Positions 1-6,210 of a stretch of 8,280 bases of DNA are shown here, piece by piece. Position 1 is the stretch's first letter; each line of letters starts with the position of its first letter. The DNA is taken from assembly GCA_039916225.1 (NCBI GenBank), contig JBDSLU010000451.1:1-8280 (forward strand). Reading direction: 5' to 3'. Under the pieces are notes generated by a model, which did no database searches, was not told where the DNA came from, and was given only the letters and a program-made list of their open reading frames with translations. A program made the translations under genes and the position numbers. This DNA is from JBDSLU01 sp039916225 (GTDB taxonomy: Bacteria > Acidobacteriota > Vicinamibacteria > Vicinamibacterales > Vicinamibacteraceae).

Positions 1-2
1 AC

Positions 3-779
3 GACGACTTCGAACCCGGCGCGACGCCGTCGCGCGACGACCTCGAGGCCCACGTCCGCGCCTGCGCGACCTGCCTGGCCGAATTCGAGGCCCTCGGCGG
101 TGTCCGGGCGCAGCTCGCGGCCTGGACAGCGCCTGACGTCGCCCTCGGCTTCGAAGTGATCCGCTCCGGGGCGCGCGCGCCGCTTGGGTGGCGCGAGACG
201 TTCAACGCCTGGTCGGCGCGCAGCGTCCGCGCCCTGCCCGCGGCTGCGGCGGCCATCATCGTCCTGGGTGGCGCGGCGGCGCTGGCCCGCCTTGACGTCC
301 ATTACGATCAGTCGGGCCTCAGCGTTCGCACCGGCTGGGGCCACGCCGCTCCGGCGTCCGGTCCGTCGTCGAACGACGCCGCGGCGCTGCGCCAGGAGCT
401 GGCTTCGCTGCGCGGCGACATCGCCCGGCTCGGCCAGGGTCAGGCGGCCACCGTCACCGCCACGTCGACGCCGCTGGGCGGCGATCCGTCCGGCCCGACG
501 AGCCCGACCCTGGTGTCCACCGGCACGGTCGCCGGCGGCTCGACGAACCCGGCCCAGGGCGCTGCGCTCCTGCGCAGCTTCCGTCAGGCCCTCGATGAGA
601 GCGAGCTGCGACAGCAGCAGAACCTCCAGCTGCGCATCGGCGAGATCACGCGCGAGTTCGATCTCCAGCGCCGCCGGGATCTGGTGCAGGTCGAGCAGGG
701 CTTCGGCCGCTTCGAGAACCAACGCCAGCAGATGCTGGACCAGATCCGGCGCGTCTCCGTGGGAGTGCCGCCGCAGTGA
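3..779 (+). CDS. Zinc-finger anti-sigma factor, single-pass membrane protein (5' end outside window)
   Basis: The reading frame is open from the window edge, so the true start lies upstream; 258 residues are visible. Visible residues H17, C21 and C24 form the HxxxCxxC motif of zinc-binding anti-sigma (ZAS/putative zinc-finger) domains, which hold an ECF sigma factor inactive in the cytoplasm. A hydrophobic Ala/Ile/Leu/Val helix at about 78-95 is the single membrane segment. The exterior part has a short heptad-like helix (about 124-144), a Gly/Pro/Thr/Ser-rich linker, and a long Gln/Arg/Glu-rich probable coiled coil (about 190-250). A GTG at 156 is a possible internal start but would discard the zinc finger, so I reject it. 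The stop codon overlaps the next start (GTGA), which implies translational coupling. The sigma factor should be directly upstream; its identity and the inducing signal cannot be read here. The anti-sigma class is well supported by the motif plus topology; the coiled-coil role is unknown. Confidence 0.82.
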   Translation, partial: DDFEPGATPSRDDLEAHVRACATCLAEFEALGGVRAQLAAWTAPDVALGFEVIRSGARAPLGWRETFNAWSARSVRALPAAAAAIIVLGGAAALARLDVHYDQSGLSVRTGWGHAAPASGPSSNDAAALRQELASLRGDIARLGQGQAATVTATSTPLGGDPSGPTSPTLVSTGTVAGGSTNPAQGAALLRSFRQALDESELRQQQNLQLRIGEITREFDLQRRRDLVQVEQGFGRFENQRQQMLDQIRRVSVGVPPQ

Positions 780-1726
780 CGCGAGGGGATTCCCGCCGCC
801 ACGTCATTGTCGGCGCCGCGATCCTGGCCCTTACGGCTGCCGGTGCCGGCGTTGCCGCCGGCCAGGTTCCGGATCCGCCGCCGAGTCCCTCGCAGCGTCC
901 GCCGTCCGCCGCCTCGGCCGCCGTGCCCGTCGAGCGCGGCCGCCAGCCCGCCGCCGACGCGCGCTACAAGGTCAGGGTCATGGAAAGCGTGCTCGAGAAG
1001 TCGGTGCAGCAGGCGGCGCTGCGCCTGAACGAGCAGCTGCAGCGCGTCTCGCCCGATCTCATCCAGCTGGCCGGCGCGGCCCACGCCCGGGGCTATCGCC
1101 TCGAGGGCTACGGACTGTTCTTCGACGTCGAAGTGCCGGCCGCGATGCGGCAGACGATGGGCTGGACGGCGCGCGTGATGCGCCAGCAGCAGCAAGGCGT
1201 GACCGAAGCGCTCGGGTCGCTCAAACGGATCGCCGGCCAGCTCGATCCCAGGACGCGCGCCGAGGCCGAGCACGCGATGCGTCAGCTCGAGGTGGTCGTC
1301 CGGCCGGTGCCGCGGCTGCGCAGCGAGCGGCCGATGGCCGGTGCCGGCTCCGCCACCGCCGTGGAAGCGGCGACGTCGAGCGGGGCCGTTCCGGCGCCTG
1401 GTGGCGAGCCGGATACGCCGGCGCCGATGGCTGCGCCGTCCGAGGCCGACGCCCTGCTGTGGCGCAGCCCGGACCTGGCCTATGAAGAGCACGTCCGCGA
1501 GGCCCTGATTGGCGCCATGCTCGACTGGGGGGCGCTGCTGCCACTCGGTCCCGACGAGTGGCTGACGGTGGCCGCCCGCGACAACCAGGACGTGATCATG
1601 CCCGGCGCCTCGCCCGACGTGGTGACGATCATCCTGCGCGTGAAGGGCAGCGATCTCGCCGAGCGCCTGGCCGGCCGCTTGTCGACCGACGAGCTCCGCC
1701 GCCGCGTCGACGTCCGCGAATTTTGA
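776..1726 (+). CDS. Exported protein of unknown function, coupled to the anti-sigma factor gene
   Basis: A 316-residue protein I cannot assign to a named family. The GTG start at 776 overlaps the upstream stop by 4 bases and is preceded by GGGAG at 761-765, a well-spaced ribosome binding site. Residues 1-30 look like a signal peptide: basic RGDSRRH, a hydrophobic core, then a small-residue end near VAAGQ. A Pro/Ser-rich stretch (31-60) follows. A predicted helical segment (about 63-175) contains an aromatic patch, GYGLFFDVEVP. A Pro/Ala/Gly linker (about 185-224) leads to a C-terminal domain (about 225-316) with EEWLTVAAR-like and VVTIILRVK strands. Coupling to a membrane anti-sigma factor suggests that it acts outside the inner membrane with that protein, perhaps in signal sensing; this is inference. 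No catalytic motif, lipobox or metal site is evident. Confidence 0.8.
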   Translation: MTRGDSRRHVIVGAAILALTAAGAGVAAGQVPDPPPSPSQRPPSAASAAVPVERGRQPAADARYKVRVMESVLEKSVQQAALRLNEQLQRVSPDLIQLAGAAHARGYRLEGYGLFFDVEVPAAMRQTMGWTARVMRQQQQGVTEALGSLKRIAGQLDPRTRAEAEHAMRQLEVVVRPVPRLRSERPMAGAGSATAVEAATSSGAVPAPGGEPDTPAPMAAPSEADALLWRSPDLAYEEHVREALIGAMLDWGALLPLGPDEWLTVAARDNQDVIMPGASPDVVTIILRVKGSDLAERLAGRLSTDELRRRVDVREF

Positions 1727-1761
1727 CCGCGGCCTCGGCGGGCGCCTTCATCACGCCGCGG
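1727..1761 (+). terminator. Hairpin after the exported-protein gene, possible weak terminator
   Basis: Directly after the stop codon, CCGCGGC (1727-1733) is complementary to GCCGCGG (1755-1761). Inside the loop GGCG (1737-1740) and CGCC (1743-1746) can form a second short stem. There is no U-rich tract, so it is not a classical intrinsic terminator. Its place between two transcription units suggests termination or mRNA 3'-end protection. GC-rich DNA makes such stems by chance fairly often. Confidence 0.3.
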
Positions 1762-1781
1762 AACCTTCGCCGCGCTGCGGC

Positions 1782-1795
1782 TACAATAACCAGCA
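1782..1795 (+). promoter_or_regulatory. -10 box TACAAT, apparently leaderless promoter for the small exported protein
   Basis: TACAAT (1782-1787) matches the sigma-70 -10 consensus at 5 of 6 positions in an otherwise GC-rich stretch. The ATG begins at 1795, only 7 bases past the box, where transcription would normally start, so the mRNA probably has no leader. No purine-rich ribosome binding site precedes the ATG, which fits. No good -35 hexamer is visible at 16-18 bases upstream. Confidence 0.6.
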
Positions 1796-2280
1796 TGCGG
1801 CGCGCGTGGCTCCTCGTCCTGCTTCTGGCCGGCCTGACCGGCTCGATGGCCTGCGGCCAGGAGCCTGACGCCACCCAGGCGCTCAAGGTGACCGACGTCG
1901 TGACCGGCTGGCTCGACAAGGGCATCGTCGACGGCCAGAACAAGCTGGTGCCGACGATCTCGCTGAAGGTCAAGAACGCCGCCGACCGCTCGCTGACCTA
2001 CCTCCAGATCAACGCCGTCTTCCGCATCGTCGACGACACCGAAGAGCTCGGCTCGAAGGTGATCTGGGCGACGGAAGGACAGGCGCTGCAACCGGGCGTG
2101 AGCCTCGGTCCCTTCAATCTGTCGAGCGATCTCGGCTACTCCAGTCCCGCCGCCCGTACGCAGATGCTGCAGCACGCGATGTTCAAGGACGCCAAGGTCG
2201 AGCTGTTCGTGAAGCAGGGATCGAAGCAGTGGGCCCGCCTCGGCGAATATCGCGTCGATCGGCAGCTGTTCCTCAAATGA
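1795..2280 (+). CDS. Small exported protein, possible lipoprotein, unknown function
   Basis: A 161-residue protein. The frame is open from 1558, but I choose the ATG at 1795 because it begins a clean signal peptide (MRRAW, then a Leu/Val/Ala core) and sits right after a -10 box. The signal ends at SMAC with C20, a possible lipid-attachment cysteine. The -3 residue is Ser where Leu is usual, so the lipobox is imperfect; signal peptidase I cleavage is the alternative. The mature part alternates hydrophobic and polar residues (TISLKVKNAADRSLTYLQ at about 54-71, then NAVFRIVD), as in small beta-sandwich domains such as the FxLYD or LEA14-like type. That fold guess is inference. The next gene, an amino acid permease, begins 13 bases after the stop, so the two are probably co-transcribed, but a shared function is not shown. 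Confidence 0.78.
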   Translation: MRRAWLLVLLLAGLTGSMACGQEPDATQALKVTDVVTGWLDKGIVDGQNKLVPTISLKVKNAADRSLTYLQINAVFRIVDDTEELGSKVIWATEGQALQPGVSLGPFNLSSDLGYSSPAARTQMLQHAMFKDAKVELFVKQGSKQWARLGEYRVDRQLFLK

Positions 2281-2297
2281 TGACGGACCGTCGATGA
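2277..2297 (+). other. Six-codon mini-ORF bridging two genes through two ATGA overlaps
   Basis: ATG at 2277 overlaps the stop of the preceding gene (ATGA 2277-2280). The frame reads MMTDRR and ends at TGA 2295-2297, overlapping the permease ATG at 2294 (ATGA 2294-2297). It could relay ribosomes from one gene to the next by termination-reinitiation. It may equally be chance; a product this short has no recognisable function. Confidence 0.2.
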
Positions 2298-3703
2298 CGG
2301 GCCGCGCCCCCGCGGACCCCTCCCACGGCGACCGCCCCGACCTCGAGCGGCGGCTCGGCACGACCGACGCCGCGGCTGTCGTCGTGTCGAACGTCATCGG
2401 CAGTGGCATCCTGATCGTGCCGGCGATCGTCGCGCGTCTGGCGCCGGACCCGTGGGCGCTGATGTCGGCGTGGCTGGCCGGTGGCCTGCTCGCCTTCGCC
2501 GGCGCGATGGCCTACGCCGAGCTGGCGACCATGCGGCCGCGCGCCGGCGGGGAATACGTCTACCTGCGCGCCGCCTATGGGCCGCTGCCGGCCTTCCTCA
2601 CCGGCTGGACATCTTTCGTCGCCGGCTTTTCCGGCGCCATCGCCGCCGCCGCGGTCGGCCTGGCCGGCTTCCTCGGTGCCGTCGTCCCGGCCCTGGGCGA
2701 CAGCACGCCGTGGTTTTCGCTGCCGCTCGGCGTGGTGTCGCTGACGCTGTCGCCGCAGAACCTGGCCGCGGTCGCGATCATCGCCATCTTCAGCCTGGTC
2801 CATGCGGTGGGCATCGGTCCCGGTCGCTTCGTCCAGAACACCCTCGCCGCGATCAAGGTGCTCGGACTGGTGACGTTCGCGATCGCCGGGCTGACGTGGG
2901 GCCATCCGGCGCCGGCCGTGGCGCCGGTCGCCGCGAACCCGGCCGGCGAGGGTGTGACGATCAGCGGTTGGTTGCTGGCGCTGGTGCCGGTGATGTTCAG
3001 CTACTCGGGCTGGAACGCCGCCGCCTACGTGTCGGAGGAGATCCGCGAGCCGTCGAAGCGGCTGCCGCGGGCGCTGGCGCTGGGCACCGCCATCGTCGTG
3101 GTGGTCTACCTGGCGATGAACGCGGTCTACCTGTACGCGCTGCCGATCACGACGCTGGCCGGGCTCGAGCTGCGGGTCATCGATGCCGCCGCCGATCAGT
3201 TGTTCGGGGGCGCGGCTGCCGGCGCCCTGACGCTGCTGTCCGTCCTCATCACCGCGGGGACGATCAGCGCCATGGTCTTCGCCGGTCCGCGGGTGTACTA
3301 CGCCATGGCCCGCGACGGGCTGTTCGTGCCGGCCGCGGCCGTCGTCCACCCCCGCTGGCGCACGCCGGTGGCCGCGATTGCCGCGCAGGGCCTGTGGAGC
3401 GCGGTGCTGGTGCTGTCGGGGACGTTCTCGCAGCTGGTCAGCTACACCGGCTTCGCGATCGTCCTCTTCGCCGGGATCGCCGTCGCCGCCCTCTTCGTCT
3501 TGCGGCGCCGCGAGCCCGATGCCCCGCGTCCGTTCCGGGCCTGGGGCTACCCGCTGGCGCCGGCGTTGTTCACGGTGATGAGCGCGGTGATGGTGGTCAA
3601 TGCCGTCTGGCGCGACCCCGGCCCGTCGGCGGCCGGGCTGGTCGTCATCGGCTGCGGCATCCCGATTTACTTCGTCCTGCGAAGCCGATCGGCGACCCGC
3701 TGA
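2294..3703 (+). CDS. APC-superfamily amino acid permease, SteT/LAT-like
   Basis: A 469-residue inner-membrane transporter with about 12 hydrophobic helices, the usual length and topology for the amino acid-polyamine-organocation (APC) superfamily. Helix 1 carries the unwound substrate-binding motif NVIGSGILIVP (33-43). The helix 2-3 region has AYAELATMRPRAGGEYVYLR (73-92), typical of the family. Helix 6 and the following loop have FSYSGWNAAAYVSEEIREP (235-253). The loop after helix 8 has GPRVYYAMARDGLFVP (331-346). The tail RRREPDAPRPFRAWGYPLAP resembles serine/threonine exchanger and heterodimeric-type (LAT) permeases. The substrate is therefore probably a neutral or other amino acid, but it cannot be fixed from sequence. 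The ATG at 2294 is 13 bases after the upstream stop with only a weak GGA ribosome site; a soluble, charged N-terminus of about 25 residues precedes helix 1. It is probably expressed with the small exported protein. The family call is firm. Confidence 0.93.
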   Translation: MTGRAPADPSHGDRPDLERRLGTTDAAAVVVSNVIGSGILIVPAIVARLAPDPWALMSAWLAGGLLAFAGAMAYAELATMRPRAGGEYVYLRAAYGPLPAFLTGWTSFVAGFSGAIAAAAVGLAGFLGAVVPALGDSTPWFSLPLGVVSLTLSPQNLAAVAIIAIFSLVHAVGIGPGRFVQNTLAAIKVLGLVTFAIAGLTWGHPAPAVAPVAANPAGEGVTISGWLLALVPVMFSYSGWNAAAYVSEEIREPSKRLPRALALGTAIVVVVYLAMNAVYLYALPITTLAGLELRVIDAAADQLFGGAAAGALTLLSVLITAGTISAMVFAGPRVYYAMARDGLFVPAAAVVHPRWRTPVAAIAAQGLWSAVLVLSGTFSQLVSYTGFAIVLFAGIAVAALFVLRRREPDAPRPFRAWGYPLAPALFTVMSAVMVVNAVWRDPGPSAAGLVVIGCGIPIYFVLRSRSATR

Positions 3704-3710
3704 CACGCCA

Positions 3711-3734
3711 CGGCCGGGTCGGCGGCCGGGTCGG
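3711..3734 (+). repeat. Two perfect tandem copies of a 12-base unit after the permease gene
   Basis: CGGCCGGGTCGG occurs at 3711-3722 and again at 3723-3734 without a gap. Its core CGGGTCG appears a third time at 3757-3763, within the next promoter. The complement of that core, CGACCCG (3693-3699), lies at the end of the permease gene, so a stem can form with any of the three. This may mark a terminator-like structure or repeated protein-binding sites; chance duplication is also possible. Confidence 0.6.
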
Positions 3735-3750
3735 CCTGTCCAGCCCGTGA

Positions 3751-3779
3751 TTGCGACGGGTCGCCCCTTTGGATACAGT
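3751..3779 (+). promoter_or_regulatory. Sigma-70-type promoter of the REC-GGDEF gene, with inverted repeat
   Basis: TTGCGA (3751-3756) and TACAGT (3774-3779) form -35 and -10 boxes separated by the optimal 17 bases. Each matches consensus at four or more positions. The start of transcription would fall near 3786, only about 8 bases before the ATG at 3794, so the transcript is nearly leaderless and lacks a ribosome binding site. GCGAC (3753-3757) and GTCGC (3760-3764) form a short inverted repeat overlapping the -35 box, a plausible operator position. Confidence 0.6.
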
Positions 3780-3793
3780 GCGGGCGTCGTCCT

Positions 3794-4756
3794 ATGGCCA
3801 CTGAGCCCGCGCCCCCGGGCCGTCCGCCCGTTATTCCGACCGAGCACGTCCGGGTGCTCCTGGTCGACGACGACGAGTCGACCGCGGTGCTGGTCCGCTC
3901 GCACCTGGGCAAACTGAAGCCGACCCGCTACGCGCTGGAGTGGCGCGGGACCGCCGGCGACGGCCTGGCCGCACTGCTGGGCGAACGTTGGGACGCCTGC
4001 CTGCTCGACTATCACATCGGCGACGAAAGCGGCTTCGACGTGCTGCGAACGGCCCTGCAGCGCAACGTCAGCACGCCGATCATCATGTTCACGTCGGGGG
4101 CCGGTGCCGACGTCGATCTGGCGACGGTGCGGGCGGGCGCCGCCGACTACCTGCTCAAGACCGAGCTCAGTCCGAGCCTGCTCTCGCGCACCATCCGCTA
4201 CGCCATCGAGCGGTCGCGGCTGCTGAACGAGATGCGCTCGCTGGCCCGGCACGATCACCTGACTGGCCTGCTGACGCGGCGCGAGATGGATCGGGTGCTG
4301 GACGAGGAGCTGGTCCGCAGCCACCGCTACGGCCATCCGGTGGCCCTGGTCCTGATCGACATCGATCACTTCAAGCAGGTCAACGACACCTACGGGCACG
4401 TCGCCGGCGACGCCGCGCTGCGCGCAGTCGCGGCGGTGGTGTCCCAGTGCGCGCGGGACACCGATCGGGCAGCCCGCTACGGTGGTGACGAACTGGCCGT
4501 CCTGCTGCCCGAGACCGATCACGTCGGCGCGTGTGTCCTGGCCGAGCGCATCCGCTCCAAGGTCGTCTCGGCTGGCGTCGAGCCGCCGCCGGACGCGCAG
4601 GTGTCCGTGACGTCGATTGCGCTCACGCTCAGTATCGGCGTCGCCGCCCTCCCCGGATCGACCGCCTCCACGCCGTCCGAGTTCATCGCCCGCGCCGACG
4701 CCGCGCTCTACCAAGCCAAGCGGGGCGGCCGGAATCAGGTCGTCTGCGCCGACTGA
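3794..4756 (+). CDS. REC-GGDEF response regulator, diguanylate cyclase
   Basis: A 320-residue cytoplasmic protein built like PleD/WspR-class regulators, which make cyclic di-GMP from two GTP when phosphorylated. The receiver domain (about 19-138) has acidic pocket D25-D27, phosphoacceptor D72 (LLDYHIGD), T100/S101 and K122. The residue after K122 is Thr, not the usual Pro. A helical linker (about 133-152) leads to the cyclase domain: DHLTG (154-158), IDIDHFKQVND (188-198) with metal-binding Asp, and the signature as GGDEL (230-234). The final Phe is Leu, a conservative change that leaves the catalytic acidic residue intact. RxxD (R221-D224) lies exactly five residues before GG, so the product-inhibition I-site is preserved. 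I expect activity and feedback inhibition. The ATG at 3794 follows a good promoter. The downstream response regulator and membrane kinase are the likely partners. No EAL phosphodiesterase is present in the window. Confidence 0.93.
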   Translation: MATEPAPPGRPPVIPTEHVRVLLVDDDESTAVLVRSHLGKLKPTRYALEWRGTAGDGLAALLGERWDACLLDYHIGDESGFDVLRTALQRNVSTPIIMFTSGAGADVDLATVRAGAADYLLKTELSPSLLSRTIRYAIERSRLLNEMRSLARHDHLTGLLTRREMDRVLDEELVRSHRYGHPVALVLIDIDHFKQVNDTYGHVAGDAALRAVAAVVSQCARDTDRAARYGGDELAVLLPETDHVGACVLAERIRSKVVSAGVEPPPDAQVSVTSIALTLSIGVAALPGSTASTPSEFIARADAALYQAKRGGRNQVVCAD

Positions 4757-4842
4757 CCGGCCATCCGCCGCGCCGTCGAGCTCTGGAGCGCGGGGCGCTT
4801 CGTGTCGATATGTCTAAAGGGATTCCGTCTCGCCTCCGCAAG
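4757..4842 (+). other. Intergenic spacer with an AT-rich island, promoter uncertain
   Basis: The spacer between the cyclase and the next regulator is 121 bases, longer than the other gaps in the cluster. GATATGTCTAAAGG (4807-4820) is unusually AT-rich for this window and could hold a -10 element (TATGTC 4809-4814 or TCTAAA 4813-4818). I see no matching -35 box. A separate promoter here is possible but not established; read-through from 3751 is the alternative. Confidence 0.25.
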
Positions 4843-4867
4843 GGGTCCGGCGGTCGCCGCAGGACCC
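4843..4867 (+). promoter_or_regulatory. Strong hairpin in the leader of the REC/CheX-like gene
   Basis: GGGTCC (4843-4848) pairs perfectly with GGACCC (4862-4867). After one G/A mismatch, GCGG (4850-4853) pairs with CCGC (4857-4860) around a TCG loop. The structure ends 10 bases before the ATG at 4878. Its 3' arm contains AGGA (4861-4864), the only purine-rich candidate ribosome binding site, so folding could block initiation. It lacks a T-run, which argues against an intrinsic terminator. Confidence 0.45.
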
Positions 4868-4877
4868 GCTCCCATCC

Positions 4878-6182
4878 ATGAACGTGCTGATTGCCGACGA
4901 CGAGCCGATGACCCGTGCGCTGCTGCGCCGGGTCTTGACCCGTGAGTGCGGCTGCACGGTGTCGGAAGCGGCGGACGGGCTCGCCGCGCTGTCGAGCTGC
5001 GGTGTCACCGCCCCCGACCTGATCATCACCGACCTGCGGATGCCGGTCATGGACGGCATCGAGCTCATCCAGGCCCTCCGCCAGGTGCCGGCGCTGGCCG
5101 CCATCCCGGTCGTGATGATGACCGCGGCCCGCGACCAGGAGCCGGTCCATCGCGCCATCGAGCTGGGCGTCACCGACTACCTCCTGAAGCCGCTGCAGGC
5201 GGATCGGATCACGGATCGACTGCGCAGCGTCGTCGAGCGGGTGACGCGGGCCAGCGAAACGTCGGCGAACGACGATCGGTCGCCGCTCCTCGTGGCCGAC
5301 GGTCACGCCGACTTCCGGCAGTCCGTCGCGACCGCTCTCGGCGCACACCGCGTCGTCCACCAGGCGCAGACGGGCGTGGCGGCGCTGCAGCTGGCCGTCG
5401 AGACGCGACCCGGCGTCGTCCTCGTCGGCGGCGACCTGGGCCTGCTCGGCCCCGAGCTGCTGATGCGCAAGCTGCGCGCGACCGGGGAGCTCGCCGGCAC
5501 CCGCATCGTGGCGATCGTGGCCACGGGCGCCGACAGCGCGATTCCGGAGCAGGCGGACGCCGTGCTCGTTCGAACGTCGCAGCCCGAGGAGCTGCGGGCC
5601 CAGCTGAACAAGATTGCCGGACGGGGTGCCGCGGCGCCCGGCGTCCTCGCCGCCGACCCATCGCTGCGGGCACAGGTCGCGTCGGCCGCCGAGCAGGTGT
5701 TCGGCATGATGCTGCAGCTCGAGGTGCAGCACTCCTTCGAAATCCAGCCGCGGCCGGTCGCGCAGATGGTCGTGGCGTCGGTGACGCTGGACCTCGCCGG
5801 CGGGGCCGAGTCCGTGACGATGGCGTTGCACACCGACCTCGCGTCGGCGGCGAAGATCGCCGCCGGCTTGAAGCGCGAAGGGCCACCGCCGGCCTCGGAC
5901 GAGGAAGGGGCCCTGGCCGCCGCCGCCGAGGTCCTGGGGATCATCGCCGGCCGCATCACGACCCGTCTCTCGTCATCGGGCGCCGCCGTGACGATGCAGC
6001 CGCCGACTTGTCAGCTTGCCGCCGCCGGAGACCTCTCGGAAGGCGCCGAGGGGCGCATGCAGGTGACGGTGCAGACCGCCGACGGCGGCATCCAGTTCGT
6101 GTTGCAGCTGACGACAGCAGCGCCCGCTGCCGCCGGCGCCTCGGTGGCCGCGGCCTCGGCGGTGCCTGCGCCCGCGTCCTGA
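4878..6182 (+). CDS. Response regulator with REC, degenerate REC and CheX-like domains
   Basis: A 434-residue cytoplasmic protein with an uncommon architecture. REC1 (1-122) is canonical: D7/D8, phosphoacceptor D52 (ITDLRMPVMDG), T82 and K104-P105. A second receiver-like domain (about 136-247) is degenerate: the active-site region reads VGGDLGLLG (D186 does not align cleanly with a phosphoacceptor), T216 is kept, and Arg (R232) stands where Lys-Pro is expected. The C-terminal domain (about 264-412) resembles CheX/CheC-type phosphatases: AAEQVFGMMLQLEV, then a strand-rich section, then AEVLGIIAGRITTRL. The catalytic ExxN of CheX here reads E351-V-L-G354, so the Asn needed to position water is missing and phosphatase activity is doubtful. 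The last 22 residues are Ala/Pro-rich. It lies between a diguanylate cyclase and a histidine kinase, 28 bases before the latter, so it probably receives phosphate from that kinase. REC1 is certain; REC2 and CheX-like are pattern-based calls. Confidence 0.88.
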   Translation: MNVLIADDEPMTRALLRRVLTRECGCTVSEAADGLAALSSCGVTAPDLIITDLRMPVMDGIELIQALRQVPALAAIPVVMMTAARDQEPVHRAIELGVTDYLLKPLQADRITDRLRSVVERVTRASETSANDDRSPLLVADGHADFRQSVATALGAHRVVHQAQTGVAALQLAVETRPGVVLVGGDLGLLGPELLMRKLRATGELAGTRIVAIVATGADSAIPEQADAVLVRTSQPEELRAQLNKIAGRGAAAPGVLAADPSLRAQVASAAEQVFGMMLQLEVQHSFEIQPRPVAQMVVASVTLDLAGGAESVTMALHTDLASAAKIAAGLKREGPPPASDEEGALAAAAEVLGIIAGRITTRLSSSGAAVTMQPPTCQLAAAGDLSEGAEGRMQVTVQTADGGIQFVLQLTTAAPAAAGASVAAASAVPAPAS

Positions 6183-6188
6183 TCGTCT

Positions 6189-6203
6189 CCGGCGTCGCGC
6201 CGG
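6189..6203 (+). promoter_or_regulatory. Perfect 6-bp hairpin just before the histidine kinase start
   Basis: CCGGCG (6189-6194) and CGCCGG (6198-6203) flank a TCG loop, ending 7 bases before the ATG at 6211. It fills most of the 28-base gap in the place of a ribosome binding site, and no purine-rich site is visible. It could lower kinase translation relative to the preceding regulator. Short GC stems are common in such DNA. Confidence 0.35.
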
Positions 6204-6210
6204 TGCACAC

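Noticed and set aside
1558..1794. Upstream extension of the small exported-protein frame
   Set aside because: It would overlap the preceding gene by about 170 bases, give an Arg/Pro-rich N-terminus and bury the signal peptide; the ATG at 1795 has its own -10 box.
2273..4714. Very long open frame on the minus strand (813 codons) opposite the permease and cyclase genes
   Set aside because: It crosses two well-identified genes and an intergenic region. Its translation is Arg/Gly/Asp/His-rich low-complexity sequence with no domain, as expected from antisense frames in GC-rich DNA.
5013..5230. Possibility that the REC1 regulator is a DNA-binding transcription factor
   Set aside because: No helix-turn-helix or winged-helix segment follows REC1; the rest is a second receiver-like domain and a CheX-like domain.
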